This document shows positions 1-9,180 of a DNA stretch of 64,000 bases, piece by piece. The notes beneath the pieces are model-generated. The model saw only the letters and a program-made list of their open reading frames with translations, searched no databases and was not told where the DNA came from. Numbering within the stretch: position 1 is the first letter of the stretch; every line of letters begins with the position of its first letter. A program made the translations under genes and the position numbers. Origin of the DNA: Batrachochytrium dendrobatidis JAM81 (lineage: Eukaryota; Chytridiomycota; Chytridiomycetes; Rhizophydiales). The stretch is from positions 222,452-286,451 of the forward strand of contig NW_006281112.1 in assembly GCF_000203795.2 (NCBI RefSeq). Direction: 5' to 3'.

Positions 1-2
1 AA

Positions 3-119
3 TCGAGTTGGAAAAAGCCAGACCTACTGCATTTCTTGATGCTTGGACAAAAGCGACTCCAAACAAAATTGTTGGACTTGTTGACCAAGGAATCCATAGA
101 AAAAGAAATAAATTTTTAA
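3..119 (+). CDS. C-terminal tail of an unknown Polinton-associated protein (partial)
   Basis: Only the last 38 codons are in the window. The reading frame is chosen by comparison: it matches the C-terminus of the minus-strand gene at 1634-2209 (shared stretches such as LMLGQKRLQ and KESIEKEI). The stop TAA at 117-119 overlaps the stop of the convergent SIAH-like gene by three bases, exactly as in the second copy. The function is unknown; the tail is charged and probably helical. An overlapping frame also stays open here but has no matching partner and is taken as a shadow. Confidence 0.6.
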   Translation, partial: SSWKKPDLLHFLMLGQKRLQTKLLDLLTKESIEKEINF

Positions 120-943
120 AAAGGATGCTGAACAAGCCCACCAAAAAATTCATCGTCACTAACATACGACTTTGAATCTTCATCCTCACGATCAAATGAA
201 CTTTGTACAAATTCAGTCTTTCGTACATTTTGTTGGATGGCTGCCAGATCTTCTAATGCCGGTAACTCTTTACACGTCCTGAATGAGTTGATCGTTAGAA
301 TCGATTGAAGTTCAAAGACTTTATTTGATGGATACTTGGAGTATGCATCAACTCGCATTGAGTTTGGAGAGAGCACGACCATTGTACATTTATCCTCATA
401 CCTTTTCCCTAGTAATATCATTTCATTCAGAATAACCACAAAATTGGATTGTAGTTTATGTGTATTGATAATTTTGACTCTGTTAGAATTCCACGCAAGT
501 GTGACAACAGTGCCAGCGAACCTTTTGTTTCTCGGTTGTTCTTTTCGGCCCACTCTAATAGCTCGCATTTTGTAATGATATGGCTTTTAAAATCTTCGGG
601 TTTAAGCATTTCTTTACAAAAGTAGCATTTTGCTATGCCGTAAATGCAAGTCGCTACGTGATTTTCCAAGTTCCATTCAAACACAGAATTTGCACATAGA
701 GAATGAAGACATTCTGTTAGATATTCACGTAAGTCTCTTTCCAAGAGTATGTTTTTAAACAGGCTGTTGTCTCTACAGGATGGACAGCTCTCAGACTTAA
801 ATTTCGTTGAACACAGGGCAAACAAAATGCAGTGCACCATTACATTGGTAAAAAGGAGGGTGTATGAATTCAAAACAGATGATACATCGTAGGTTGTCGA
901 TTTGAATTGAATGTTGGATGATAATTTCTTTGTTTTCGCTCAT
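116..943 (-). pseudogene. SIAH-like RING plus TRAF/SIAH-type zinc finger protein, broken by frameshifts
   Basis: Read on the minus strand from an ATG at 943, the protein opens with a RING finger: C-I-I-C, a QC, an H-F-V-C, then after a frameshift near 805-815 the partner cysteines and CPSCR. A zinc finger follows with the spacing H-x4-C-x6-C-x2-C...H-x4-C (SHIITKC), typical of SIAH/TRAF-type fingers. A second frameshift near 500-560 separates this from the C-terminal part, which ends in an acidic DRED/SDDEFF tail. Known SIAH proteins are ubiquitin E3 ligases, so the ancestral role was probably substrate ubiquitination; this copy cannot make the full protein. It is the first gene inside the element terminus at 1066. 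The C-terminal half has a paralogue at 1067-1637 with 39 of 64 aligned residues identical by eye. Confidence 0.75.
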
Positions 944-1035
944 TTTATACATCTACTATAGATTTTAATATTTCTTAATCCGACTTCATAGCTCCTATTA
1001 TACATTTAGCGGGAATTCCGGCTGGAAACCAAAAA

Positions 1036-1066
1036 CGGTATTCTTCGGTGCTCTACCCTTACTACT
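1036..1066 (-). repeat. Element terminus motif (copy at 1066)
   Basis: Read on the minus strand from 1066 it begins AGTAGTAAGGGTAGAGCACC and continues to an ATACCG. The same motif is found at 9946-9981 (plus) and, slightly diverged, at 8904-8938 (minus). Polinton elements are known to have terminal inverted repeats; that this is the true end is inferred from the abrupt change at 1067 into the middle of the SIAH-like coding sequence. Only about 35 bp is conserved between the three sites, shorter than usual Polinton terminal repeats. Confidence 0.6.
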
Positions 1067-1637
1067 AGTATTTGAATGGGATTTGATCAATCACACTGAT
1101 ACCTGCATTTATGCTGCTTCTAAATGTCTTTTTTGTAAAGAACTAGTAAACCCAGAAGATTTCAAGAATCATATAACTACTCAATGCGAGCGATCGGATT
1201 GGGTTGAAAGAAACGATAAGGAACCAAAAGGTTCGTTTGTACTATTGTCACACTTGAGATGGCAACGCAATGGATTCAAATTGATCAATGCTCATCAACT
1301 CCAATCCGACTTTGCAGTCATCTTGAATGAAATGATGTTACTTGCAATAAGAGTGCAAGATAAATGGTTGATAGTGGTCATTTCACCAAGCTCCATTCGG
1401 GTTGATGCCTATTTCAAACACGCTATCTCTAAAGTATGCGAAATACAAACAATTGTATCAATTAAGTCATTTAGGACTTTGAAAGAGCTGCCATATTCAG
1501 AAAAAATGGCAAGTTTACCAGTTGATTTACGCAGTGTTGAATTTGTACAAAGTTCAGTAGATAGTGAAGATGAAGACTCTGTCTCCCTCGCAAGCGAAGA
1601 TGAATTTTTCAATGGAATTATTCAACGACCAAGTTAA
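1067..1637 (+). pseudogene. SIAH-like zinc finger protein, C-terminal half truncated by an element end
   Basis: The frame is open from the motif boundary at 1066 to the TAA at 1635-1637. It starts in mid-protein at FEWDLINH, which aligns with FEWNLENH of the copy at 116-943. The zinc finger H-x4-C-x6-C-x2-C...H-x4-C is present, and the protein ends in an acidic tail (SEDEFFNG). The RING domain that should precede it is absent. The first in-frame ATG is at 1083, but this is not a natural start because homology extends upstream of it right up to the break. The stop overlaps that of the convergent gene. Confidence 0.75.
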
Positions 1638-2209
1638 AAGACTATTTCTTTTTCAATCGATTCCTTTGATAATAGCTCTAACAATTTGGACTGTAGTCGC
1701 TTCTGACCCAACATCAGTGAGTGCAACACATCAGGATTCTTCCAGGTTGATTTGATAAAGGCTTCCAGTTCCAATTCACTTTCTTCTAAAGAACCATTCA
1801 TTTTCACGGCGTAAATGATTCCATCTCTAGCGGTGTATAAATACTTGCCGTCAGAATGCTACTTTTCATCTCCAAGATAATACTTGATTCGCTCGTACTT
1901 TGATGATGAGTTCAAATGATTGTTCAATTGTACAACTTTATCTTTCAACTCTGCAATCCTGTTTTTCATCAAAACTGAAGGATTGAACCGGTTTGGATTA
2001 GCAATCTTCAAGCTTTCATCGCTAACTTCCAATACGAGTGGTTCTTCGTCGCCAAAATATGGGGAAGCAACCTTTGAAAGCGTATTGTTGTTGGAGCGTT
2101 TCTCTTCAATGATATACTTCAACTTGTTTACTGGATCTAGAATGACTTGATTGATCGGGATGGTGCGAATGTACTTGGAACGTAAAGAGCAGCTTGGAAT
2201 GACCAACAT
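1634..2209 (-). pseudogene. Unknown Polinton-associated protein, one in-frame stop
   Basis: The minus-strand frame starts at ATG 2209 and stays in one register to the TAA at 1634-1636, interrupted once by a TAG at 1859-1861. The continuation after the TAG reads as good coding sequence (YLYTARDGIIYAVK) and its last 38 residues match the partial ORF at the left window edge, so the stop is most likely a mutation. Without the stop it would be about 190 residues. The middle (residues 70-110) looks coiled or helical and is rich in N, K and L. I do not recognise the family. It could be an accessory or structural gene of the element. Confidence 0.6.
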
Positions 2210-2251
2210 TATTGATTTTTAATCATTGCCAAGAAAATAAATTTTTGGAAT

Positions 2252-2443
2252 TCAACTTGAAATTCTTTGAAAAGGAATCCAAATCCGTCGATTGTTTATC
2301 TTTTTTACAATGTAAAGTCTTCTATTTTGACCCATTCTAACGGTTCCAACAGGATACTGATTGGGATTTGTGCCAGGACCAAATTTACTTGGCACATTCA
2401 TCAGAAACGATTCTATAGTCATTTGTTTGAGAAATAGCAACAA
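2252..2443 (-). CDS. Small basic protein with a GTVRMGQNRRLYIVKKI motif
   Basis: This is a 63-residue ORF in the same orientation as its upstream neighbour. The C-terminal half (YPVGTVRMGQNRRLYIVKK, then RRIW) resembles short 'K-x-G-N-x-x-L/W-x-V-x-x' basic motifs that I recall at the ends of proteins of large DNA viruses and related elements; that comparison is from memory. It may be an intact short gene of the element or the remnant of a longer one. The true start may be M at residue 8 or 15 rather than residue 1. Confidence 0.4.
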   Translation of the reverse strand: MLLFLKQMTIESFLMNVPSKFGPGTNPNQYPVGTVRMGQNRRLYIVKKINNRRIWIPFQRISS

Positions 2444-2525
2444 AATAAATATTCATAAATTGAGACACGGTAATTTAAGAAAAACTGAATTTTTATTTTC
2501 TTTACGAATATCAAATTCATTGAAA

Positions 2526-2956
2526 ATGGATCAAATGTTGGATGAAACCGAGCAAATGTTGGATGAAAATACAAGGGATGTGGGACTGTACAAAGTGAAC
2601 TTTGAAATGAAGAATGAGGCAAGGACCATCGACTTGCTCTTGACCACAAAGAAAAAGAAAAGGAAAGATATAAGAGAAATGATTACTATTTGTTGAAAAG
2701 AAAGAGAAATGAAATCAAGAAAGTTAAGCTCAGATTCAGAAAGCGAATTCAAGGATTTACTAGCGGATTAGAAGGAACAAAAGCATATTTACAACTTTTG
2801 AAATTTCAGAAGCAGGAAAGAAAACGAATCGGACAAGAGAAGAGACTGTTTACAAGATATCATATTAAGAAATATCTATTTAAACCACAATCAAAAACAA
2901 TCCACGGACACGACACTTGTTTCTTGAATTCGATGAACTTACAAGGAATATCTTGA
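2526..2956 (+). pseudogene. Basic, helical ORF fragments upstream of the polymerase
   Basis: Two overlapping open frames, about 2526-2696 and 2672-2956, are offset by one base and meet in a lysine-rich stretch near 2650-2700. The first begins MDQMLDETEQ; the second is strongly basic (KRKRNEIKKVK, RFRKRI). Their junction looks like one frameshifted gene. They lie just before the polymerase and could be a separate small DNA-binding protein or the decayed N-terminus of the polymerase (a terminal-protein-like region). Neither is recognised with confidence. Confidence 0.4.
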
Positions 2957-3018
2957 ACAATCATCACAATCAAACTCAGGTATTGGTTTGACTTCAATTC
3001 GGATACATTCTGAGAAAT

Positions 3019-6000
3019 GTGGAAACAGACGAGAAAATGCAGTTTTATCCGTCCGGGAATACTTCATTGTTCAATGTAAATGAGCGTCCTGTAGTCAACA
3101 ATTCAGTGGATGACATTCTAGAACAACTTGAAGGCGATGATATCGTGGAACGACTGAAAAGACCTAACTCAAAGTGGAGCATTGAAAGTATTTATGAATA
3201 TGTGTTGCTAACAACTCCGTTGGAAGGCATTCCTATTGGAGCCTCCATTAAACTGCCTGGTTTCATCAAGAACAGCAAGAGTATTGTTTCATTTGAAAAC
3301 GTAGCAAATAATGTGTTTTTGGTTTTGCCTTGCACGTCACAAGTATCAAGATGTGAGAGTAGATAGATTGTCAACGAAATCAAAAGAGCTTTACAAGGAC
3401 TATTACAAAGTCAAGCCTGACAAGAGCTATCCTGGCGTGGATATCCAAGAACTAGATAGCATTGAGGACCATTTCAGCGTAAACATCAATATTTACCGAT
3501 TTAACGGAAAGAAAGCTGTGATGGAACGACATTCTAGGAAAAACTGTGACTCCACTGTGTTTGAACGTTTACACTGATTCAGAACAGAATCTCCATCATT
3601 TCTCTTATAGCATCAACCTATCTCAGTTAACCAAAGTCTTTCAATACCCTGAATGCCATTCATTCTTCAACGAGTTCAAAAAGATTAAACCACACCTGAA
3701 TATTTGCAAGAAACCAAAGATTGTATTCGAAGATGGAAACTATCAACCAAAGCCCAATGTGTTTGAGAATCTTGAATAGAACGGTATTATTGTACCAAGA
3801 GAATTGAGATTCTATCCATATTTCATCTACTTTGACTTTGAAACGTGGTTAAAACCCGTTGAATCTACGACGAACTCCAAGCTCAAGTATATTGGCACTC
3901 ACGAGCTTTTGAGCATTAGTTTGATTGGAAGTGAAGAATTACAAGCGGAATTTATCCCAGTTGAGAGTACACCTGTACAAGCTCTGGATCTAATGATGAC
4001 GAAAATGAATGACATACGAAAGAAATATCTCCAATTCCTGTATCCAAAGTACTCCAAATTCTTTGGAATGATAACAGCTTTGGAGGATGAAAAGGTTAGA
4101 AAGCGGTTAAGATCTCAATTACTTGAATGGCTTGATACTCTTCCAGTTTATGGATTTAACAGTTCATCATATGATATCAATGTTATAAAGAAATACCTTC
4201 CACAAGTGTTGATGAAATATAACAAGAAACACGGAAATGTATCAAAGAGTGAAAAGTTATGGATTCGTTCAATTGAGGAAGAGTTGGGACGCAACATTGA
4301 ACAAAGCAAAAGAATTGGACGATACAATGCTGATGGGTATGATGGAGAGACAAACACAGTCTATGAATTCAATGGATGCTTCTTTCACGGCTGCCGAAAG
4401 TGTTATCACCCGGATGATGTTAATCCCCATACAGGAGACAAAATGAACGTGTTGTATGAGAAGACGATGAGAAAAGAGGCAAACTTGAATCAGATGGGAT
4501 ACGGTATGAAATCTGTTTGGGGTTGCGAGTTTAGGATGCCAACAAACGAGGAGATAAATGGCATCATCAAATGCAACAATAAATGCAGAATGATATCTAA
4601 TGGTTCCTTTACTTTCAAAGACATTCTTGCATATCTGGCTCCAAATACCTCATTAGAAAAGTTTCTGAAGGCATTTGACACTGAAGTTCACAAAGGCATC
4701 TTCCCACTCAAGGTAACCCAAAACTTGACGAAATACGCTGATGAGCATCCAGAACTGAAGCAATATTCTGGTAATGTCATCCAACTTCTCAAACATTCAC
4801 CCATTCCATCCAAAAAGTGGTTTTACAATGGCCTAAAAGGTGAAGCAATATCATCAAAACAACACATTGAAATACACTCTAAATATACAAATTTATACGA
4901 CTTGCTAATGGATTACAACAATTTAGATGTTAAGCCAGGCGTGGAAGCGACAAAGAAGCTTTGCAATTTCTTCCAGTCTTTGAATCTCGATATGCACAAG
5001 GATGGCATTTCCATTCCTGGACTTACTTTGAAATATCTTTGGAACACAAAAGACCACGAATGTGAGTTTCAGTTGTTCAAAGGAAACGAAGAACTGTATT
5101 AAAAGTACAGAGATAATCTTATAGGTGGGCCAAGTATCGTTTTTCATCACTATCACGAGAGGAACAAGACAAGAATAAGAGGAGGCAAGCTTTGTCAGAA
5201 GATTCTTGGATATGATGCCAATGCGTTGTATCTCTGGGCCCTCAGTCAAGATATGCCTTGTGGTGAGCATAAAATGATTGAGCCGTATCCTGATATACTG
5301 GAAGATGTTATGAATGGATCGTTTTTTGGAGAGATTGAATGCGATATTGCTGTACCTGAGCATGTAAAGGAACATTTTGCAGAGATGCCACCGATATTCA
5401 AAAATACAGAGATTCAATACAAAGACCTCAGCAGTGACACAAAAGCACAGGTCAAACCAAATTACAAGAGTAAGAAACTAATTGGGAGTATGTTTGGCAA
5501 CAAGATAATATTTCCTACTGAATTACTGAAATGGTATCTTGAACACGGATTGATGGTATCAAATATCACATATGCTGTCAAGTACGAACGCAAAGCACCA
5601 TTCAAGTCGTTTGCTCAACAAGTATCTAATGAAAGGAGAGCCGGAGATACAAGTCCTGATTATAAACTACGTGGAGAAATGATGAAGCTGATGGGAAAGT
5701 CTTCCTATGGCAAATGCATCACAGATTTCTTGAAACACGAGACAGTAAAGATTGTTGGTCCTAATAACTACAACAAAAATGTCAGAAGGGTAAAAGATTA
5801 CATTGGTCATCAAGACCTTGTTGATGGATTTGAATTTCGGTTCAAAAAGACGGCATTCAAACAAAGCTTGCCCATACAGATTGGCTTCCAAGTGTACCAA
5901 CTGGCAAAGTTACGAATGCTGCAGTTTTACTACGACTTTGTGGATTATTACATTGATAGAAGTGACTTTCAGTATTGTATGATGGACACGGATTCGGCAT

Positions 6001-6418
6001 ATTTTGCCATTTCTGGGAGTTCGTTACAAGACGTAGTGAAACCACATCTATTAGGCGAGTTCAAACAGAAAAGGCAAGTCTGGCTGGAAAGAGATGATAC
6101 TCTAGAGAACAAGTTATACGACAGTAGGACACCTGGGCTGTTCAAGTTGGAATATGAAGGAGATTGCATTATATCATTGGCCAGTAAAATGTACTATTAT
6201 GACGAGAAAAAGTTTAGTTCAAAGGGAATCAATAAGGGCAAAATGAAATTACAAAATACAAGTATCTGAGTGCCTTGAATGGAAATGCTAACCAAGGATT
6301 TCGTAATAATGGCTTCAGAGCCAACAACAACCAGATGAACACGTATTCTCCAACAAAAACAGGAATGAAATTGTTTAATGATAAACGACTCCGAGTAGGT
6401 TTGAAACACTTCAGCTGA
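3019..6418 (+). pseudogene. Protein-primed family B DNA polymerase (Polinton type), multiply broken
   Basis: Replicative polymerase of the element, related to protein-primed polymerases of adenoviruses, linear plasmids and Polintons. An N-terminal domain lies at 3019-3779. The exonuclease domain starts with YFDFETW (about 3827) and has a second motif NSSSYD (about 4156). A cysteine-containing insert (DGYDGETNTVYEFNGCFFHG, about 4330-4400) is typical of Polinton polymerases. Palm motifs are A (GYDANALYLWALSQDMP, about 5210-5260), B (KLMGKSSYG, about 5690) and C (MDTDSAYF, about 5981), followed by SKMYYY. Lesions are frame changes near 3320-3350 and 3540-3570, a TAG at 3777-3779, a TAA at 5099-5101 in otherwise continuous frame, and a frameshift near 6240-6260 before the last 50 codons, which end at the TGA near 6416. 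The copy is clearly inactive. Confidence 0.85.
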
Positions 6419-6449
6419 ATTGTAAAAACTTAATTTCTTATTTTAGGTT

Positions 6450-7480
6450 ATGGATAAGCTTTACGAATTGTATTACAATCCAAAGACTGGCCTCATTTCA
6501 GCGCAGAAATTATACCGGAAGCTGGACAAACAACTTCCAATCTCACAAATCATAAAGTTTCTTGACCAGCAAGAAGTCCAACTTCATCAAGAATCACGAA
6601 GAAGGCCAGCATTCAGCCCCATAACTATTTATTCAGTCAATGACCAATGGCAGGTGGATTTGATTGACTTGTCTAAATATGCAAGGTGGAATGCCGGATA
6701 CAAGTATCTCTTGTGCGCCATAGATGTTTTTAGTAGGAAATCATTTGTGGTGGCGATGAAAAGAAATCAGATACTACAGATGCAATGAGAGTGATACTTG
6801 ACGTGCAAAAGCCTATTCTGATTCAAAGCGATAATGGCACAGAGTTTTTAAACAACAACTTCCAAAGCTTACTGCAAGAAAAAGGTGTTCGTCACATCAC
6901 TGTGAATGTGGGTGACCACAATAGACAAGGATTGATTGAACGATTCAACAGAACATTGGAGAATATCATTGCTCGTTATCAAGAGTCGCGGAAATCAAAT
7001 AGATACATTGATGTCTTGGAAGACATTGTATTCAACTACAACAACACTTATCACCGTGGTGTAAATGATATTCCTGAATCAATGTATCTAAAGAATCCAG
7101 CAAGTGGGTCAATGAAAGTTAAAATTACCAAGCATTCAATTAGAGTTGGAGATCGTGTTCGGATACTCAAAGGTAAGCAAACATTCAGAAAAGGATATGT
7201 GTCAAAGTACAGCAGCGCCATTTATACGGTTGTCAGTGGGAATGGATATTTGTTCTCAATTTCAGATGATAACGGCAATGTTCTTGGAAAGTCTTACAAA
7301 TATTATGAACTCAAGAGAGTTGAAGTAACGGAGACCTTTTTGATTGAACCGAGACACAGAGAGCCGACAATGACAAACAAGGAGCGTCGCAACAAGAGAG
7401 AATTACAAGAACTGGCAAGAGTTCAAGGCCCAACCAATAAAAAGACAAAGAAATTTGGAGCAACTTATTTTCTAAAGTAA
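6450..7480 (+). pseudogene. Retroviral-type (rve, DDE) integrase of a Polinton, one frameshift
   Basis: The DDE triad is visible: D in WQVDLID (about 6655), D in QSDNGTEF (about 6828) and E in NRQGLIERFN (about 6940). An N-terminal helical region precedes the core. After it comes an SH3/chromo-like tail (VGDRVRILKG ... GYVSKYSS) and a basic C-terminus. One frame change falls in the A-rich stretch near 6755-6770, between FSRKSFVV and the KKSDTTDAM segment, so a single indel would account for it. It sits directly behind the polymerase on the same strand, as is common in Polintons. Family integrases cut and join element ends to host DNA, usually duplicating about 6 bp of target. Confidence 0.85.
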
Positions 7481-7486
7481 CAATAA

Positions 7487-7696
7487 ATGACACCCATTAG
7501 CTCAATTAGAAATTACAAGGACTACTTACAATACATCAAGAATTGGGATGTTTATTCATCTCAAGAACAAGACCAATTAAGGAAATGGTATCGTGAATAT
7601 TATTCTCATAACAAGGAAGCTGAACGAAAACGTTACAGAGACTACTATGCCTCAAATACAGAAGCCGAAAGGGAAAGATTGAATATTCAGTCATAA
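7487..7696 (+). CDS. Small ORF with tandem YREYYxxNKEAERxR repeats
   Basis: It starts six bases after the integrase stop and codes for 69 residues. The second half contains two similar units, YREYYSHNKEAERKR and YRDYYASNTEAERER, forming a charged helical repeat. Such K/E/Y-rich short repeats occur in proteins of large DNA viruses and mobile elements, but no function can be assigned. It is likely transcribed with, or derived from, the element. It could also be the 5' remnant of a longer repeat protein. Confidence 0.45.
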   Translation: MTPISSIRNYKDYLQYIKNWDVYSSQEQDQLRKWYREYYSHNKEAERKRYRDYYASNTEAERERLNIQS

Positions 7697-7798
7697 TGAA
7701 ATCCGTATAGGTCTCTGGCTGGCAAAGTGATCGGAGATCTAAAAAGCTAATTTTTCTTGCCTTTTTTTCTTGCCATTTTTCCCCCAAAAAAACAAAAA

Positions 7799-8691
7799 AT
7801 GGACGAACTGTTCAGCAAACTCAACCAACTCACCGACGAGGAAAAAAACCAACTCTCAGACAAGCAAAAGAAAGCCATCAAAACCCTTGTTGGTTCCAAG
7901 CCTTCTGTTCCATTCTCGGCTGCTACTCTCAAAGACTGCAAAAGACCTGATGGGCTCAATTTGAACATTGACTGAAATTGAGAGCACCAACCCTGCACAT
8001 CCCCGATAATATTCCTGCAGTTGCTGTTACTCCTTGGCTCTGTGAAACTTTGGACAAGGTGGACAAGGCGTGGGCGCTAGACAACGAGAAGGCCTGCCGA
8101 ATCGTCATCAATGCTATCCTAACAGAAGTCTTAACGTCTGAAGCGAATGACAAGCTAGTGGGGTTTTGCGAAGTCAAGAATGATTGGGAAGGGAAGGAAT
8201 TCGGTTACACAGGAGATGTAGACTATATGCTTGGGTCTTCAGATACCAAAACCGTCGATACTATGGACTCTTTTCTTTTGGTGGTGGGGGCAAAGAAAGA
8301 ATGGCCCGATAGCGCAGTACCTCAAATTCTCTGCGAAGCCGGATGCCTACTGAAAAAGCGATTGGCTGCTGGAAAGAACACTCCAGTGCTTGCTGTCCTC
8401 ACCAATGGGACGGACTTTCGCTTCTTTGCGATTGATACTGACGGGGTGGTGTATGCTTCCACCAAGAAGATGTTGGAACTTGGAAATGACAGAACATACA
8501 AGACAAGCACATCTCTCTCTGAAATCCTTCGCTGGTTCACTTGGTTTATGACTGCCATCAAGTCTGTCTCTCCCCGTGCGTCCAGCGAGGATTTGACTGA
8601 CACAATGATTGCTGACTCGCTTACCCAACTCAGAGAATGCTTTGGGCCAAAGTTTCCGATTCAAAACAAAAAGGCCAAGATTGAAAAGTAG
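7799..8691 (+). pseudogene. PD-(D/E)XK-nuclease-like protein, one frame break near 7970
   Basis: The first frame starts at ATG 7799 (MDELFSKLNQLTDEEK) and stops near 7973; a second frame is open from 7972 to TAG 8691. Together they give a protein of about 295 residues. The second part contains YTGDVDYML, then FLLVVGAKKEW and a helix QILCEAGCLLKKR. This order (Asp, then strand with x-A-K, then Q helix) fits restriction-endonuclease-like proteins common in fungi. In that family the strand normally reads E-A-K; here Gly replaces the acidic residue, so catalysis is doubtful. An unrecognised intron at the break is possible but no good GT–AG pair is evident. Base composition is less AT-rich than in the element genes to the left, hinting at a separate origin. 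Confidence 0.5.
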
Positions 8692-8903
8692 TATGTCATA
8701 ATAAACACTTTATTTGCTTGAAATTTAATCTCTAATGAACAAGGAGAAACAGTTCATCTACCGGTAAAGAAAGTCTCCAACACTTTCTGGCGGTTAGTTT
8801 CTGACTAGATTGTAAAAGCTCAATTCAGACTCTAATTGCCAAATTTCTGTCAACATTCTAGTAGACGAAATCTCGTCAAATTTCAGCAGAGACTCTCGCC
8901 AAA

Positions 8904-8938
8904 AAACTGGTATCATTTGGTGCCCTATACATACTACT
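8904..8938 (-). repeat. Element terminus motif (copy at 8938)
   Basis: Read on the minus strand from 8938 it starts AGTAGTATGTATAGGGCACC and ends near ATACCAG, matching the motifs at 1066 and 9946 with a few changes. It faces left, as the right end of element copy 2 should. Immediately to its right the sequence becomes the RING half of another SIAH-like gene. Confidence 0.5.
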
Positions 8939-9180
8939 CTCGTAATTGCTATCATTTGTTGTTTAATGGTTTTTTCAAGGAGCTTATTGTGCAACGATCG
9001 TGTGGTTCTAAACTGCGCACAATATCCTTTTCGTTGAAATTTCTTGGAGCATGTCAAACAGACAAAATGAGTTGCGTTGAAGCATTGGATTAATCGTGTA
9101 GTTACTGTAGAAAAGCATATTGGACATTGCGTGTTTTCATCATCAAGTCAAAGTGTGACGTTAATTTCATTCTTACTGTT
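8939..9180 (-). pseudogene. RING half of a third SIAH-like gene, cut at an element end
   Basis: On the minus strand the frame reads QCPICF, a QC, THFVCLTCSKKF, a GYC and then LLEKTIKQQM. It follows the RING pattern and the LLERDLREY helix of the copy at 116-943. The last cysteine pair of the RING is degraded (CAQF instead of CPSC). No in-frame ATG precedes the RING because of a TGA and an apparent indel near 9145-9155. The homology stops at 8938, where the element motif begins. It is in the opposite orientation to the C-terminal half at 1067, so the two halves are not from one gene. Confidence 0.6.

Larger units (their letters stand above)
1..1066. mobile_element. Polinton/Maverick-like element copy 1, right end only
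   Basis: This segment runs off the left edge and ends at 1066 with a motif shared by two other sites (8938, 9946). Inside it lie the tail of a plus-strand ORF (3-119) and a minus-strand SIAH-like gene (116-943) that begins about 120 bp inside the terminus. The same gene pair, in the same convergent arrangement with overlapping stops, recurs as a mirror image at 1067-2209 beside a protein-primed polymerase and an integrase. That identifies this as the end of a sister element. The Polinton assignment rests on the neighbour copy; nothing diagnostic such as polymerase or capsid is visible in this fragment itself. Confidence 0.55.
1067..8938 (+). mobile_element. Polinton/Maverick-like element copy 2 (interrupted at left)
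   Basis: The gene order is SIAH-like C-terminal half (+), unknown protein (-), small basic protein (-), protein-primed DNA polymerase B (+), DDE integrase (+), a small KEAER-type ORF (+) and a PD-(D/E)XK-like gene (+). Polymerase B together with a retroviral-type integrase is the defining pair of Polintons/Mavericks. Its left part, including the N-terminal half of the SIAH-like gene, is missing and should lie left of element copy 1, which appears to have inserted into it. The right end is placed at 8938 from the terminal motif facing left. Almost every gene carries frameshifts or stops, so the copy is dead. Capsid, ATPase and protease genes are not seen. Confidence 0.7.

Noticed and set aside
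1..1640. Treating 1-943 and 1067-1637 as the long terminal inverted repeats of a single Polinton
   Set aside because: The two arms are too diverged (about 60% protein identity) for terminal repeats of one element, and the right arm is truncated exactly at the terminal motif.
3019..6418. Linear mitochondrial plasmid origin of the polymerase
   Set aside because: A DDE integrase follows directly and the polymerase has the Polinton-type insert; standard nuclear code reads well.
8347..8664. Antisense ORFs opposite the nuclease-like gene
   Set aside because: They are shadows of the plus-strand frame, with no independent support.
1067..9168. Joining the RING half at 8939-9180 with the zinc-finger half at 1067-1637 as one interrupted gene
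   Set aside because: They are in opposite orientations and each faces an element end in a way a single insertion cannot produce.
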